DNA from: Algoriphagus winogradskyi
GTDB taxonomy: Bacteria; Bacteroidota; Bacteroidia; Cytophagales; Cyclobacteriaceae
NCBI RefSeq assembly: GCF_900182815.1
Contig: NZ_FXUA01000001.1
Location: 620,001 to 684,000 of the forward strand
Length of the DNA: 64,000 bases
Direction: 5' to 3'
The stretch's first letter is position 1, and every line of letters starts with the position of its first letter. The notes under the pieces are model-generated. The model made no database searches, had not been told where the DNA came from, and saw only the letters and a program-made list of their open reading frames with translations. The position numbers were made by a program, and so were the translations under genes. Positions 41,757 to 49,904 of this stretch are shown piece after piece.

Positions 41757-43241
41757 ATGAAAAATAAGATAAACCATAAAATAGCAGTCCTAGGCCTCGG
41801 CATTCTGATGAGTTTTGGGATAGTATCCTGCGAAGATTACTTGGAGAAAGCACCATTAGGTCAACTCACTTCTGAGAATTTCTTCAAAGATGCAACTCAG
41901 GCAACTCAAGCGGTTAATGCGATTTACGCGCATCTGAGAAGTTTCAATGTGCATGTATTTTCCTATATAGGTGTCACAGACATCGCTTCAGATGATGCAG
42001 ACAAAGGTTCTGTGCCCGGCGATGCGGGATTCCTGCAGGACATCAATGACTTCACCTTTGACGCAAATAATTCTGCAGTAAACGGAATATGGTCAGGTTA
42101 TTTTCAAGGAATTTTCCGCGCTAATCAGGTGATCGCAAATGTCCCTGAAATCGATATGGATGAGGAACTAAAAACCAGATTGATCGGCGAGGCAAGATTT
42201 CTAAGAGCCTATTTCTACTTCTTTTTAGTGAGAACTTATGGAGACTTGCCTTTGATCGAAACCCCGTTGAACCCTGATGAGTATCAACAAGCGCGTGTAT
42301 CCAAAGAAACGATTTATGCATTCATAGAGGAAGATTTAGAATTTGCGGCAGCAAATCTGCCAGAGAAGTCTGAATATCCGGCTTCTGAACTAGGTAGAGC
42401 TACAGCTGGAGCTGCAAAGTCATTTTTGGCTAAAGTGCACCTTTTTCAAAATGAATTTCAGGAAGCCTATGATATGGCTCAGGAAGTGATTGCCAGTGGT
42501 GAATATGAGCTTTATCCCGATTACGAAGGCATTTTCCGTAGAGAAGGTGAGCATTCTTCGGAAAGTATTTTCGAAGTGTCCACCGTTGCGCTCGAAGCTG
42601 GTGGTGGCGGATCTCAGTTTAACGAGGTGCAGGGAATCCGTGGCAATCCAAATAACGGCTGGGGCTTCAATGGACCATCGGATGATTTGATGGCTGCTTA
42701 TGAAGAGAATGATCCAAGACTTGCAGCGACCATAATTAACGAAGGTGATACTTTGCCTTCAGGAGAGATTGTGATGCCAGATCCAAATATGGGTGCTAAT
42801 GCCCGTTTTAGTAGAAAAGCTTGGTTGCCGGAAAGACCACCGTCTGGCTTTGGTAACAGTGGTGCAAATATCCGCTTATTCAGATATGCTGATTTGCTTT
42901 TGATCGCAGCAGAGGCGGCTAACGAAATCGGGAATTCTAGCCAAGCGTTGGAATATGTCAACCTGGTGAGAGAAAGAGCCCGTCAAGGCAATGAGGATAT
43001 TTTACCAGACTTGACTATGACTGAGCAGTCCGAACTAAGAGAAGCCATCTATCATGAGAGAAGAGTGGAATTAGCCATGGAGCAACACAGATATTTTGAT
43101 TTGGTGAGACAAGGAAGAGCACAGGAAGTGTTCGCAGCACTAGGAATCACCTGGACTCCTGGCAAGCATGAAGTTTATCCAATACCTCAGTCAGAAATCG
43201 ACATTAGCGGAGGTTCAATCATCCAGAATCCGGGGTACTAA
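41757..43241 (+). CDS. SusD/RagB family surface glycan-binding lipoprotein
   Basis: Surface lipoprotein that captures glycan and caps the SusC channel. The 494 residues begin with a lipoprotein signal (GILMSFGIVSCEDYLEKAPLGQLTSENFF; the cysteine after VS is the lipidated residue), then TPR-like helices typical of the family (AVNAIYAHLRSFN, ARFLRAYFYFFLVRTYGDLPLIE, ATAGAAKSFLAKVHLFQNEFQEAYDMAQEVIASG) and the C-terminal RYADLLLIAAEAANEIGNSSQALEYVNLVRERA and EAIYHERRVELAMEQHRYFDLVRQGR motifs. Forms an operon with SusC; a hairpin (43249-43290) follows and separates it from the hydrolase gene. Confidence 0.95.
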   Translation: MKNKINHKIAVLGLGILMSFGIVSCEDYLEKAPLGQLTSENFFKDATQATQAVNAIYAHLRSFNVHVFSYIGVTDIASDDADKGSVPGDAGFLQDINDFTFDANNSAVNGIWSGYFQGIFRANQVIANVPEIDMDEELKTRLIGEARFLRAYFYFFLVRTYGDLPLIETPLNPDEYQQARVSKETIYAFIEEDLEFAAANLPEKSEYPASELGRATAGAAKSFLAKVHLFQNEFQEAYDMAQEVIASGEYELYPDYEGIFRREGEHSSESIFEVSTVALEAGGGGSQFNEVQGIRGNPNNGWGFNGPSDDLMAAYEENDPRLAATIINEGDTLPSGEIVMPDPNMGANARFSRKAWLPERPPSGFGNSGANIRLFRYADLLLIAAEAANEIGNSSQALEYVNLVRERARQGNEDILPDLTMTEQSELREAIYHERRVELAMEQHRYFDLVRQGRAQEVFAALGITWTPGKHEVYPIPQSEIDISGGSIIQNPGY

Positions 43242-43248
43242 ACCCCTT

Positions 43249-43290
43249 GACTCCCGCTTACTTGCTGTGGTGGGAGTCTCCTTTTCTTTT
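43249..43290 (+). terminator. Hairpin with U-rich tail between susD and the GH144-like gene
   Basis: GACTCCC (43249-43255) and GGGAGTC (43272-43278) form a perfect 7-bp stem followed by TCCTTTTCTTTT. It could be a partial terminator that lowers expression of the downstream hydrolase relative to SusCD. Confidence 0.6.
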
Positions 43291-43313
43291 ATATTTCACC
43301 TAATTTTTAAGCT

Positions 43314-43397
43314 ATGAAATCGAACATCAATCAGTCCATACACCAAGGAATGATCATCCGCGATGTGAGATTCCACGTGACAATTAAAATCAAGTAA
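43314..43397 (+). other. Short open reading frame / element A before the hydrolase gene
   Basis: An ATG-initiated frame of 27 codons (MKSNINQSIHQGMIIRDVRF...) ends 4 bases before the GH144-like ATG. A related stretch occurs at 47028-47093 before the UbiA gene (shared ATGAAATCGA start and GCGA..GATTCCA..TGAC end). Whether it is translated, a leader peptide or a repeat remnant is unclear. Confidence 0.25.
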
Positions 43398-43400
43398 CAC

Positions 43401-44987
43401 ATGAAAAACCCTTTGCCCCTCCCCATTCTCACCTTAGCTGTATTTTCATTTGCTTGCCAACAAGCAGATGAAAATACCAATACCATCAAGGCGACACCAT
43501 ATGATATTCATGTGGAACTCTCTTGGGATAAAGATCCAAAAGCAGACTCCTATGGAGTATGGATAAGTATGGATGATGATCACTATACCAGACGGGCTGT
43601 GCTAGAGGACACGATTTACTTGGATTTCGTGAATGACCTCGGGATGGAACTGGATCTGAACTACGAGGTCAGAGCTTATTCCGGTGAGGATTCTACCATC
43701 GTTGGAAGAGCGGCCACCAAAACTCATAAAATGACGGATGAAGAACTTCTGGATATGGTGGAGTTCTATACCTTCCGCTATTTCTGGGATGGAGCTGAAC
43801 CGAATTCTGGTCTAGCTCCAGAGCGAATTCACATCGATGGAGAATATCCGCAAAACGATGCCCACGTCATAACAACAGGAGGTTCTGGAATGGGCATCTT
43901 CGGTCTGATCGCAGGGATGGAAAGAGGCTGGATCACCAAAGAACAAGGAGTAGCACGATTTGAGAAAATCGTGGGTTTTCTGGAAAAAGCAGACAAATTC
44001 AAAGGGGTTTGGCCGCACTGGATAAACGGACAAACCGGAAAAGTGCAGCCTTTTGGCCAAAAAGATAATGGGGGCGATCTGGTAGAGTCTGCCTACCTGA
44101 TGCAAAGCCTTATCGCCGTTCGGGAATATTTCAAAGATGGAGATGATAGACAAAAAGCGGTTGCAGACCGAATAGATCAACTCTGGAAAGAAATGGACTG
44201 GACATGGTACACTCGAGATGGGCAGGATGTGTTGTATTGGCACTGGTCACCGGAGTTTGCTTGGGACATGAATTTCCCACTGGAAGGATACAACGAATGT
44301 CTTATCACCTATGTACTCGCAGCTTCCTCTCCTACTCACACGATTGATCCAGCGGCTTACCACAAGGGATGGGCAAGAAGCGGAGGAATCAAATCCGAAA
44401 AGGAAGCTTTTGGCTATGAATTGGTCTTAAAGCATAATGGAGCTGAAGAAAAGGGCGGACCCCTTTTCTGGGCCCATTATTCCTATTTGGGCTTAAATCC
44501 TATGGGATTGAAAGATAAATATGCAGACTATCAAAAGCTAAATACTAACCATACGCTTATCAACCGAGCACACGTAGTTGAAAATCCAAATGGATTTGCC
44601 GGCTACGGAGAAGATCTCTGGGGACTGACTGCTTCCTACTCTATCAACGGCTATAATGCGCATTTTCCTAGAAATGATACAGGAGTAATTTCGCCAACTG
44701 CTGCGATTTCATCTATTCCTTACACTCCGGAAGAGTCCATGAAAGTGATCAAAAACCTCTATTACAATTATGGTAAAAAGGTGCTTGGAAGATATGGTTT
44801 CTATGATGCTATGAGTCCTGAGCATGATTATTATCCTGAGCGATACCTTGCGATCGATCAGGGCCCGATGGTCGCTATGATAGAAAACTATAGAACTGGA
44901 CTAGGTTGGAAATTATTTATGGGCGCACCTGAAGTTCAGGAAGGATTGAAAAAGCTGGGCTTTGAAGGTCCAAACATTGCCAAATAG
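43401..44987 (+). CDS. Glucoamylase-fold family protein, GH144-like endo-beta-1,2-glucanase
   Basis: Probable hydrolase of the susCD locus. The 528-residue lipoprotein (signal ending in FSFACQQ) has an Fn3-like beta domain (about 30-105) and an (alpha/alpha)6 catalytic region from residue 115: FYTFRYFWDGAEPNSGLAPER, DAHVITTGGSGMGIFGLIAGMERGWIT, RFEKIVGFLEKADKFKGVWPHWINGQTGKVQPFGQKDNGGDLVESAYLMQSLI, WHWSPEFAWDMNFPLEGYNECLITYVLAASSPTHTI and DQGPMVAMIENYRTGL. This is the pattern of GH144 endo-beta-1,2-glucanases and the Glycoamylase family. A beta-1,2-glucan target is inferred from the family. The lone hydrolase means partner glucosidases lie elsewhere. Confidence 0.85.
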   Translation: MKNPLPLPILTLAVFSFACQQADENTNTIKATPYDIHVELSWDKDPKADSYGVWISMDDDHYTRRAVLEDTIYLDFVNDLGMELDLNYEVRAYSGEDSTIVGRAATKTHKMTDEELLDMVEFYTFRYFWDGAEPNSGLAPERIHIDGEYPQNDAHVITTGGSGMGIFGLIAGMERGWITKEQGVARFEKIVGFLEKADKFKGVWPHWINGQTGKVQPFGQKDNGGDLVESAYLMQSLIAVREYFKDGDDRQKAVADRIDQLWKEMDWTWYTRDGQDVLYWHWSPEFAWDMNFPLEGYNECLITYVLAASSPTHTIDPAAYHKGWARSGGIKSEKEAFGYELVLKHNGAEEKGGPLFWAHYSYLGLNPMGLKDKYADYQKLNTNHTLINRAHVVENPNGFAGYGEDLWGLTASYSINGYNAHFPRNDTGVISPTAAISSIPYTPEESMKVIKNLYYNYGKKVLGRYGFYDAMSPEHDYYPERYLAIDQGPMVAMIENYRTGLGWKLFMGAPEVQEGLKKLGFEGPNIAK

Positions 44988-45014
44988 AAAAGTTGATATA
45001 CTTTTACGATCAGT

Positions 45015-45054
45015 TAATCCCCCTATCCATAGTTGGTTAGGGGGATTACTTTTT
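45015..45054 (+). terminator. Strong intrinsic terminator of the SusCD-hydrolase locus
   Basis: TAATCCCCCTA (45015-45025) and TAGGGGGATTA (45038-45048) form a perfect 11-bp stem, followed by CTTTTTA. It lies 28 bases after the hydrolase stop. Confidence 0.85.
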
Positions 45055-45117
45055 ACAGGCTCACTTCACTTTGATCGAAGATCACAATCCTGTAATTTCC
45101 GATCAAAATCCCCTATC

Positions 45118-46092
45118 ATGACATCCTCCAATCTTCTGAAAGTAGCGCTAGCTCAAATTTCACCCGTTTGGCTAGACAAATTTGCCACACTTGAGAAAGT
45201 AAAAACTTCTATCAAAGAAGCTGCGGCTCAAGGTTGTGAGTTAGTTGTATTTGGAGAGGGGCTGGTACCTGGTTATCCTTTTTGGATGTCAATTACCAAT
45301 GGATCCGCTTGGGATGATAAAGTGCAAAAGGAAATTCACGCACATTATTTAAGAAATTCGGTTCAGATTGAAAAAGGAGATTTGCTGGAGATTCAAGAGC
45401 TAGCTAAAAGTTTGAAAATTGCCATTTACTTGGGAATTATCGAAAGACCCATAGATAAAGGTGGCCACAGTATCTATTGCTCGCTGGTGTATATTAACAC
45501 TGATGGTGATATTAAATCCGTTCATCGCAAACTTCAACCTACCTACGAAGAACGGCTCACTTGGGCTCCTGGCGATGGAAATGGGCTACAAGTTCATACG
45601 TTAAAGGAATTTACTGTCGGAGGGCTCAATTGCTGGGAAAACTGGATGCCTTTGGCAAGAACGGCCTTGTATGGTTTGGGAGAAAATCTCCATATCGCAG
45701 TTTGGCCAGGAGCTGTCAGAAACACAGAAAATATCACCCGGTTGATTGCTCAGGAAAGTAGATCCTTTGTTATTTCTGTTTCAAGTTTGATGAGTAAAAC
45801 TGACTTTCCAGCTGGAACACCTCACCTAGATTTGATTCTTGAAAACGCTCCCGAAATTTTAGCGGATGGCGGTTCCTGCATTACAGGTCCAGATGGCAAA
45901 TGGATCTTGGAGCCTGTGGCAAATAAGGAAGGTCTTTTGATTGAGACCTTGGATTTCAATCGGGTTCTGGAAGAGCGCCAGAACTTTGATCCCGTTGGAC
46001 ATTACTCTAGACCTGATGTGCTTCAGTTGAGTGTGAATAGAGAGAGGCAGGCGAGTGTGAAATATGAAAATCAACTCAAATCCATGAAATGA
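45118..46092 (+). CDS. Nitrilase family carbon-nitrogen hydrolase
   Basis: A 324-residue protein of the branch of true nitrilases that convert nitriles to carboxylic acids and ammonia. The catalytic triad is seen as Glu in VVFGEGLVPGYP, Lys in SVHRKLQPTYEE and Cys in GGLNCWENWMPLARTALY, the last a nitrilase hallmark with the Cys-Trp-Glu-(N/H) pattern. The start at 45118 (MTSSNLLKVALAQISP) is preferred; a longer frame begins inside the preceding hydrolase gene and crosses the terminator at 45015-45054. Cytoplasmic. Natural substrate unknown; single gene followed by a TPR lipoprotein gene at the stop. Confidence 0.9.
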   Translation: MTSSNLLKVALAQISPVWLDKFATLEKVKTSIKEAAAQGCELVVFGEGLVPGYPFWMSITNGSAWDDKVQKEIHAHYLRNSVQIEKGDLLEIQELAKSLKIAIYLGIIERPIDKGGHSIYCSLVYINTDGDIKSVHRKLQPTYEERLTWAPGDGNGLQVHTLKEFTVGGLNCWENWMPLARTALYGLGENLHIAVWPGAVRNTENITRLIAQESRSFVISVSSLMSKTDFPAGTPHLDLILENAPEILADGGSCITGPDGKWILEPVANKEGLLIETLDFNRVLEERQNFDPVGHYSRPDVLQLSVNRERQASVKYENQLKSMK

Positions 46093-46148
46093 AGTCTATA
46101 TTATGCTATATATTTTCAATTCCTATCACTAATCACTACACTACCCCC

Positions 46149-46871
46149 ATGCCAATTAAGAATATTCTGATCATATCATTTTCTATACTACTAGTTTCCT
46201 GTACTGTAAAAAGGTCAAAAATGCAGGAGAGTCAATCAGATTTAGAAGGTAATAGAGGGAATTTTGATTTGGCTATTTTACACCTTGATAATGCTATTGT
46301 TTTAACTCCAACCAATAGTAGGTTATTTTATAAAAAAGCAAATTACTTAATTAATTTAGAGCAATTTCAAGAAGCTCTACAAGCTATTAACCTAGGAATA
46401 GAATTTACTGACAAGATGGGTTTATACTATTTAAAAAAGGCCGAAATATTTCATGGACTAAGTCAACTAGACTCTTCCTCATTTTATTACAACCTTTCTA
46501 TTCAAAACAATCAAAACCCTGAAGAAGTCTATGAGAGAAGCGCAAGATCTTATATGAAGTTGGCTTTATATGATTCTGCCCTTTCGGACATTAACAGGGC
46601 TATTCAGATCAACCCCAACTACATTGAAGCTTATAATACAAGGGGTGATATTTATTATGATGAATTTGATTACGAAAATGCCATTAACGATTACACATTT
46701 GTGATTGATAATCCAATAGACGATGATGTCCTGACTGGATCTGCTTTTGTACACAGAGGCGGAAGTTTCTATAGAAGAGGTAATCTAAAATTGGCCTGTA
46801 AGGATTGGAAATTGGCAGTAGAACTAGGTATGCCTCAAGCTTCCATTTTGATAGATGATTTTTGTAATTAA
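46149..46871 (+). CDS. TPR-repeat lipoprotein
   Basis: A 240-residue protein with a lipoprotein signal (MPIKNILIISFSILLVSCTVKRSK) and about five tetratricopeptide-type helical repeats, for example NFDLAILHLDNAIVLTPTNSRLFYKKANYLINLEQFQEALQAINLGIE and MKLALYDSALSDINRAIQINPNYIEAYNTRGDIYYDEFDYENAINDY. TPR proteins are scaffolds; partner unknown. The ATG at 46149 gives the lipobox; an in-frame ATG at 46089 would overlap the nitrilase stop by 4 bases but would place an extra segment before the signal. The gene is visibly more AT-rich than its neighbours. Confidence 0.8.
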   Translation: MPIKNILIISFSILLVSCTVKRSKMQESQSDLEGNRGNFDLAILHLDNAIVLTPTNSRLFYKKANYLINLEQFQEALQAINLGIEFTDKMGLYYLKKAEIFHGLSQLDSSSFYYNLSIQNNQNPEEVYERSARSYMKLALYDSALSDINRAIQINPNYIEAYNTRGDIYYDEFDYENAINDYTFVIDNPIDDDVLTGSAFVHRGGSFYRRGNLKLACKDWKLAVELGMPQASILIDDFCN

Positions 46872-46920
46872 TTTGAAATACTAGACTGGCACTTCAGATA
46901 ATTGCTTTACAAAAAAACCA

Positions 46921-46972
46921 GCGCCCTCTGTGGTGCCTTAGTGTCCTCCGCGGTTAAAAAACCTTTTAATTT
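46921..46972. repeat. Intergenic repeat of the CCCTCTGTGG...CGCGGTTAAAA type
   Basis: GCGCCCTCTGTGGTGCCTTA followed by GTGTCCTCCGCGGTTAAAAA resembles the stretch CCCTCTGGGTGCTATGCGGTTA at 17551-17572. Such decaying CTCTGTGG...GCGGTTAAA strings are common dispersed intergenic sequence in bacterial genomes; no coding potential is seen. Confidence 0.4.
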
Positions 46973-47027
46973 CCACATACCGAGACATTTCCCTAGATGT
47001 GACGGGAATTGAATCTATTTTTGACGT

Positions 47028-47093
47028 ATGAAATCGAGTATGACTAAAAAAGTCACACACTGGCAAGATCTAACCATGCGAGATTCCATCTGA
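47028..47093 (+). other. Short element B before the UbiA gene, related to 43314
   Basis: A 21-codon frame (MKSSMTKKVTHWQDLTMRDSI) starting ATGAAATCGA, and sharing CGAGATTCCATC..TGAC with element A at 43314-43397. It ends 24 bases before the UbiA start. Function unknown. Confidence 0.25.
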
Positions 47094-47117
47094 CCATAAA
47101 AAAGTAATTATTAACAG

Positions 47118-47990
47118 ATGAATACCATGACTGTAGAAAGAACCATATCCATCCGGGGACTTTTTCGGATCAGCAGACCGATTAATCTGTTGATGGTGGG
47201 ATTCGCACAGTTCATGACCGCTTATTTTTTGGTAGGCACTACCAATGCCGGCTTGCCTGTTCTTCAGGATTACAAACTGTACTTGATCATTTTCTCCACC
47301 TTATTGATCACTGCTGCTGGCTACATGATCAATGACTATTACGATGTCAAAATCGACTATGTCAATAGACCAAATGAGGTTGTAGTGGGGAAAGGAATCA
47401 AAAGAAGAGTCATCATTCTGCTTCACTCATTTCTAAATTTCACTGCGATTGGGCTGGGATATCTCGTCAGTCCAAAAATTGCTTTCATCAATTTTGTAGC
47501 GGCATTTTTACTTTGGATTTACAGCAATCAGCTTAAAAGAGAACCTTTTATTGGTAATGTGACCGTTGCATTTCTCACTGGACTTTCTATTTATATCATT
47601 GCTATTCATTACCAGAAAGCTGAGTTACTGGTTCTGACCTATGCCATATTCGCTTTCTTCCTTAATCTCATTCGTGAGATTATTAAAGACATAGAAGATA
47701 GACAGGGAGATAGAAAACACGGTTGCAGAACATTGCCAATTGTACTTGGCTTTCGCAAAACAAAAGCAGTTATTTTCTTGATTGCGGCAGTATTTATCTG
47801 TGCAATTTTGATTGTAATGTTCAAACTTGACCGACCCATTATTTTTGCCTATTTCGGTGGTCTGGGTATCTTTTTTATGTATTTCATGTACCGAATCTAC
47901 CTAGCTGATCGCAAGGATCATTTTACTCAGTTAAGCACCATTGCCAAAATATTGATGTTGGTTGGGACGCTGAGTATGGGGCTTTTATAA
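47118..47990 (+). CDS. UbiA-superfamily prenyltransferase (geranylgeranylglycerol-phosphate geranylgeranyltransferase-like)
   Basis: Intramembrane enzyme that transfers a prenyl chain to a polar acceptor. Of about eight helices expected, most are visible. First aspartate motif: MINDYYDVKIDYVNRPNEVV (NDxxDxxxD); second: IREIIKDIEDRQGDRKHGCRTLP (DxxxDxxxG). In Bacteroidota such proteins are commonly annotated as GGGP-geranylgeranyltransferase-like; the true acceptor (quinone ring, heme, glycerol phosphate) is not determined. Size (290 residues) is normal. It stands alone, convergent with the 48024 gene. Confidence 0.87.
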   Translation: MNTMTVERTISIRGLFRISRPINLLMVGFAQFMTAYFLVGTTNAGLPVLQDYKLYLIIFSTLLITAAGYMINDYYDVKIDYVNRPNEVVVGKGIKRRVIILLHSFLNFTAIGLGYLVSPKIAFINFVAAFLLWIYSNQLKREPFIGNVTVAFLTGLSIYIIAIHYQKAELLVLTYAIFAFFLNLIREIIKDIEDRQGDRKHGCRTLPIVLGFRKTKAVIFLIAAVFICAILIVMFKLDRPIIFAYFGGLGIFFMYFMYRIYLADRKDHFTQLSTIAKILMLVGTLSMGLL

Positions 47991-48023
47991 CTTCATTATT
48001 CGATAGTCAGCATTCAAATTTCA

Positions 48024-48740
48024 TCATTTATTATTCCTAAAGAGTGTATAATAAAGAGTAATACGATTTGAAATAGTCTTTCTTTCAAAACTGTATGATT
48101 TCCCATAGAGCCTATAATCATTGCTTATCGATGAAAAATTATGATTTCTGGTGAAAGCAAGCCCCAGTCTCCAATACTCTAATGAGAATCCATATAGATA
48201 ATTAGTATGGTATTTCTTAGAGATCGTTTCCACTGCATTCAAAGCATCCACAACTTCTTGAGTCCAGTCAATGCCATCAGGGATTTTGTCGAAATGAGGG
48301 CTGGAGGAAAAACTAAAAACCGGTACTATTCCGGCTATTAAATTGAATTTCAAAAGATTAAAACCAAATAAGTTCAATGACCCTCCGATTGGTAATTCCA
48401 AGTTTCTACTCACATAAGAAATCACCTTCTTAGAGTCAATTGGAAATCCTTCAATTGGAGTGGTCGCAAATATGGAAGCATATGATTTATAATATTGTGC
48501 CTCAATAGTTCCTTTAAATCTACTTCCAAAAGAATGTGCATATTGAACATAAGGCATCAACCTAGCATCGGAATTCCTTAAATTGCCTTCATAGATCGCC
48601 AAGGCATCTATTTGAATATAGGAGTTATTAAACTTCTCTTCGTTTGAAACTATTCCGAATCCTACTTTAAACTCCTGACTGCAGGCCAATAAAGGAATCA
48701 GGAATACAGACACAAAAAACAACGAAAATCTATAATTCAT
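48024..48740 (-). CDS. Exported hypothetical protein, probable outer-membrane barrel
   Basis: Not recognised as a named family. The 238 residues begin with a signal peptide (MNYRFSLFFVSVFLIPLLACSQ) and continue with alternating hydrophobic/aromatic strands (LMPYVQYAHSFGSRFKGTIEAQYYKSYASIF, GGSLNLFGFNLLKFNLIAGIVPVFSFSSS, YLYGFSLEYWRLGLAFTRNHNF, KTISNRITLYYTLFRNNK), like a small outer-membrane barrel. AT-rich relative to surrounding genes, and next to the insertion sequence, so recent acquisition is possible. Confidence 0.6.
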   Translation of the reverse strand: MNYRFSLFFVSVFLIPLLACSQEFKVGFGIVSNEEKFNNSYIQIDALAIYEGNLRNSDARLMPYVQYAHSFGSRFKGTIEAQYYKSYASIFATTPIEGFPIDSKKVISYVSRNLELPIGGSLNLFGFNLLKFNLIAGIVPVFSFSSSPHFDKIPDGIDWTQEVVDALNAVETISKKYHTNYLYGFSLEYWRLGLAFTRNHNFSSISNDYRLYGKSYSFERKTISNRITLYYTLFRNNK

Positions 48741-48844
48741 AAATTAAATAATTGAAAAACAATTAGATAGATTTTAAACCAGCAGCATAACTAAATATGA
48801 GCTAAGAAAAGTAAGTGTAAACAAACTCCATAAATATAAACTTA

Positions 48845-48854
48845 AAAAGTTAAT
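48845..48854. repeat. Left target-site duplication of the IS1595-like element
   Basis: AAAAGTTAAT, repeated exactly at 49895-49904, immediately outside the two ends of the insertion sequence. IS1595-family elements usually duplicate 8 bases; the two extra matching bases may be chance. Confidence 0.75.
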
Positions 48855-48879
48855 ATGATTATCCGCAATCATACCAGTA
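48855..48879. repeat. Left terminal inverted repeat of the IS
   Basis: Begins ATGATTATCCGCAATCATAC and pairs with the right end at 49870-49894, 20 of 25 positions matching. Confidence 0.8.
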
Positions 48880-49779
48880 TGGGTAAATTGAAGCAATGAT
48901 GAGTCTGTCAAAGAGTTTTTGACCAAAATATCTTCGGTTGAGTTTGTAACAAAACTCGTCCAGATAGTTCTGCATCATTCGTTCACTGATCATATGGTAT
49001 GTCTGCAGGTGTTTCTTTAAGTTACTGATTGCAATATGAACCCACTTGAGGTTAAAATTGCCTTCTTTGGTTCCAGAGATTTCACTGACATGAACATCAA
49101 TACAATCACTCAGATCTGAGAAGGTGGTACTCTTATCTGTTTGAAGTACAGCGTTTGAATCAATGTAGTCTTTGATTAAATGCTGTGCTGTTTTTGCCTC
49201 CAAGTTCTTTATCTTCTTCATTTTGAAGTATCTGCAGCTCTTGTCACCTTTACCCGACTCAGGATCTTCTAAAGGCGTGGATTCAGCCATGACAGCCACT
49301 TTTGACTGTTTTTGACTGCCTCTTCCTCGCTTGAGTTGGCTTCGGACCTTGGCCTTGGTGGCTTTTCCCACGAATGCCTCATCGTATTCCACCATGTCCT
49401 CCAGTCGGTAGCGGTCATCCCGTTGCCCCATCACCACGCGGAGCTTGTGATACATCCTGAAAACCGGTTCGTAGCGTTTCATTCCCAGCTGTCGCTGGAG
49501 TTCTGCTGCACTGAACCCTTTCTTGGTGGCGGTGATGAACGTAATGGCCATCATCCAGGTCCTAATTGGCAGATTACTGCTCTGCATGACCGTACCACTC
49601 CTGATACTGGTTCTGAATCCACAGGAAGCACACTGGAAGGAAAGCTTATTTTCAAGCCAATAATGATTCAATCCAGCACACTTCTTACAGATAATTCCCT
49701 GATGGATCCTTTGTTCTTTGATGAATTCGATACAAGAAGATTCGTCTGGAAATCGATTAATGAAATTGATAATATTCAT
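48859..49779 (-). CDS. IS1595 family transposase (ISXO2-like DDE)
   Basis: A 306-residue transposase that mobilises the surrounding element. Order: N-terminal INFINRFPDESSCIEFIKE, zinc ribbon CKKCAG...CASCG, SGT...NLPIRTWMMAITFITATKKG with a helix-turn-helix, then the ISXO2-like DDE domain: VEYDEAFVGKATK (Asp), ALQTDKSTTFSDL (Asp) and WVHIAISNLKKHLQTYHMISERMMQNYLDEFCYKLNRR as the third-acid region. Frame is intact. The in-frame ATG at 49779 (MNIINFINRF) is a better start than 49791. The N-terminal half is homologous to the tail of the 36590 sensor. Confidence 0.93.
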   Translation of the reverse strand: MNIINFINRFPDESSCIEFIKEQRIHQGIICKKCAGLNHYWLENKLSFQCASCGFRTSIRSGTVMQSSNLPIRTWMMAITFITATKKGFSAAELQRQLGMKRYEPVFRMYHKLRVVMGQRDDRYRLEDMVEYDEAFVGKATKAKVRSQLKRGRGSQKQSKVAVMAESTPLEDPESGKGDKSCRYFKMKKIKNLEAKTAQHLIKDYIDSNAVLQTDKSTTFSDLSDCIDVHVSEISGTKEGNFNLKWVHIAISNLKKHLQTYHMISERMMQNYLDEFCYKLNRRYFGQKLFDRLIIASIYPYWYDCG

Positions 49780-49869
49780 GGCCAAAACCATTTATTTCGA
49801 CCTAATTTAAAACGAGTTAAAACCTCAATAAAGCAATTGTCACCAACTGTCAATAAGAACTTATTTGGT

Positions 49870-49894
49870 TACTGGTGTCTTTGCGGATATACAT
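49870..49894. repeat. Right terminal inverted repeat of the IS
   Basis: Inverse partner of 48855-48879; on the plus strand it reads TACTGGTGTCTTTGCGGATA before ending in TACAT. Inward of it is an AT-rich transposase leader. Confidence 0.8.
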
Positions 49895-49904
49895 AAAAGT
49901 TAAT
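49895..49904. repeat. Right target-site duplication of the IS1595-like element
   Basis: AAAAGTTAAT, identical to 48845-48854. Confidence 0.75.

Larger units (their letters stand above)
48855..49894 (-). mobile_element. Intact IS1595-family insertion sequence (ISXO2-like transposase)
   Basis: About 1040 bases bounded by inverted repeats of 25 bases (48855-48879 and 49870-49894; 20 matches, inner core TATCCGCAA then ACCAGTA) and by the direct repeat AAAAGTTAAT on both sides. It carries one intact transposase gene on the minus strand, whose stop codon lies inside the left inverted repeat. It sits in the AT-rich spacer between the 48024 gene and proB and interrupts no recognised gene. Confidence 0.85.

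Noticed and set aside
44962-45117. Extended start for the nitrilase gene
   Set aside because: The extension crosses a strong terminator and the end of the previous gene, and the nitrilase fold starts at the ATG at 45118.
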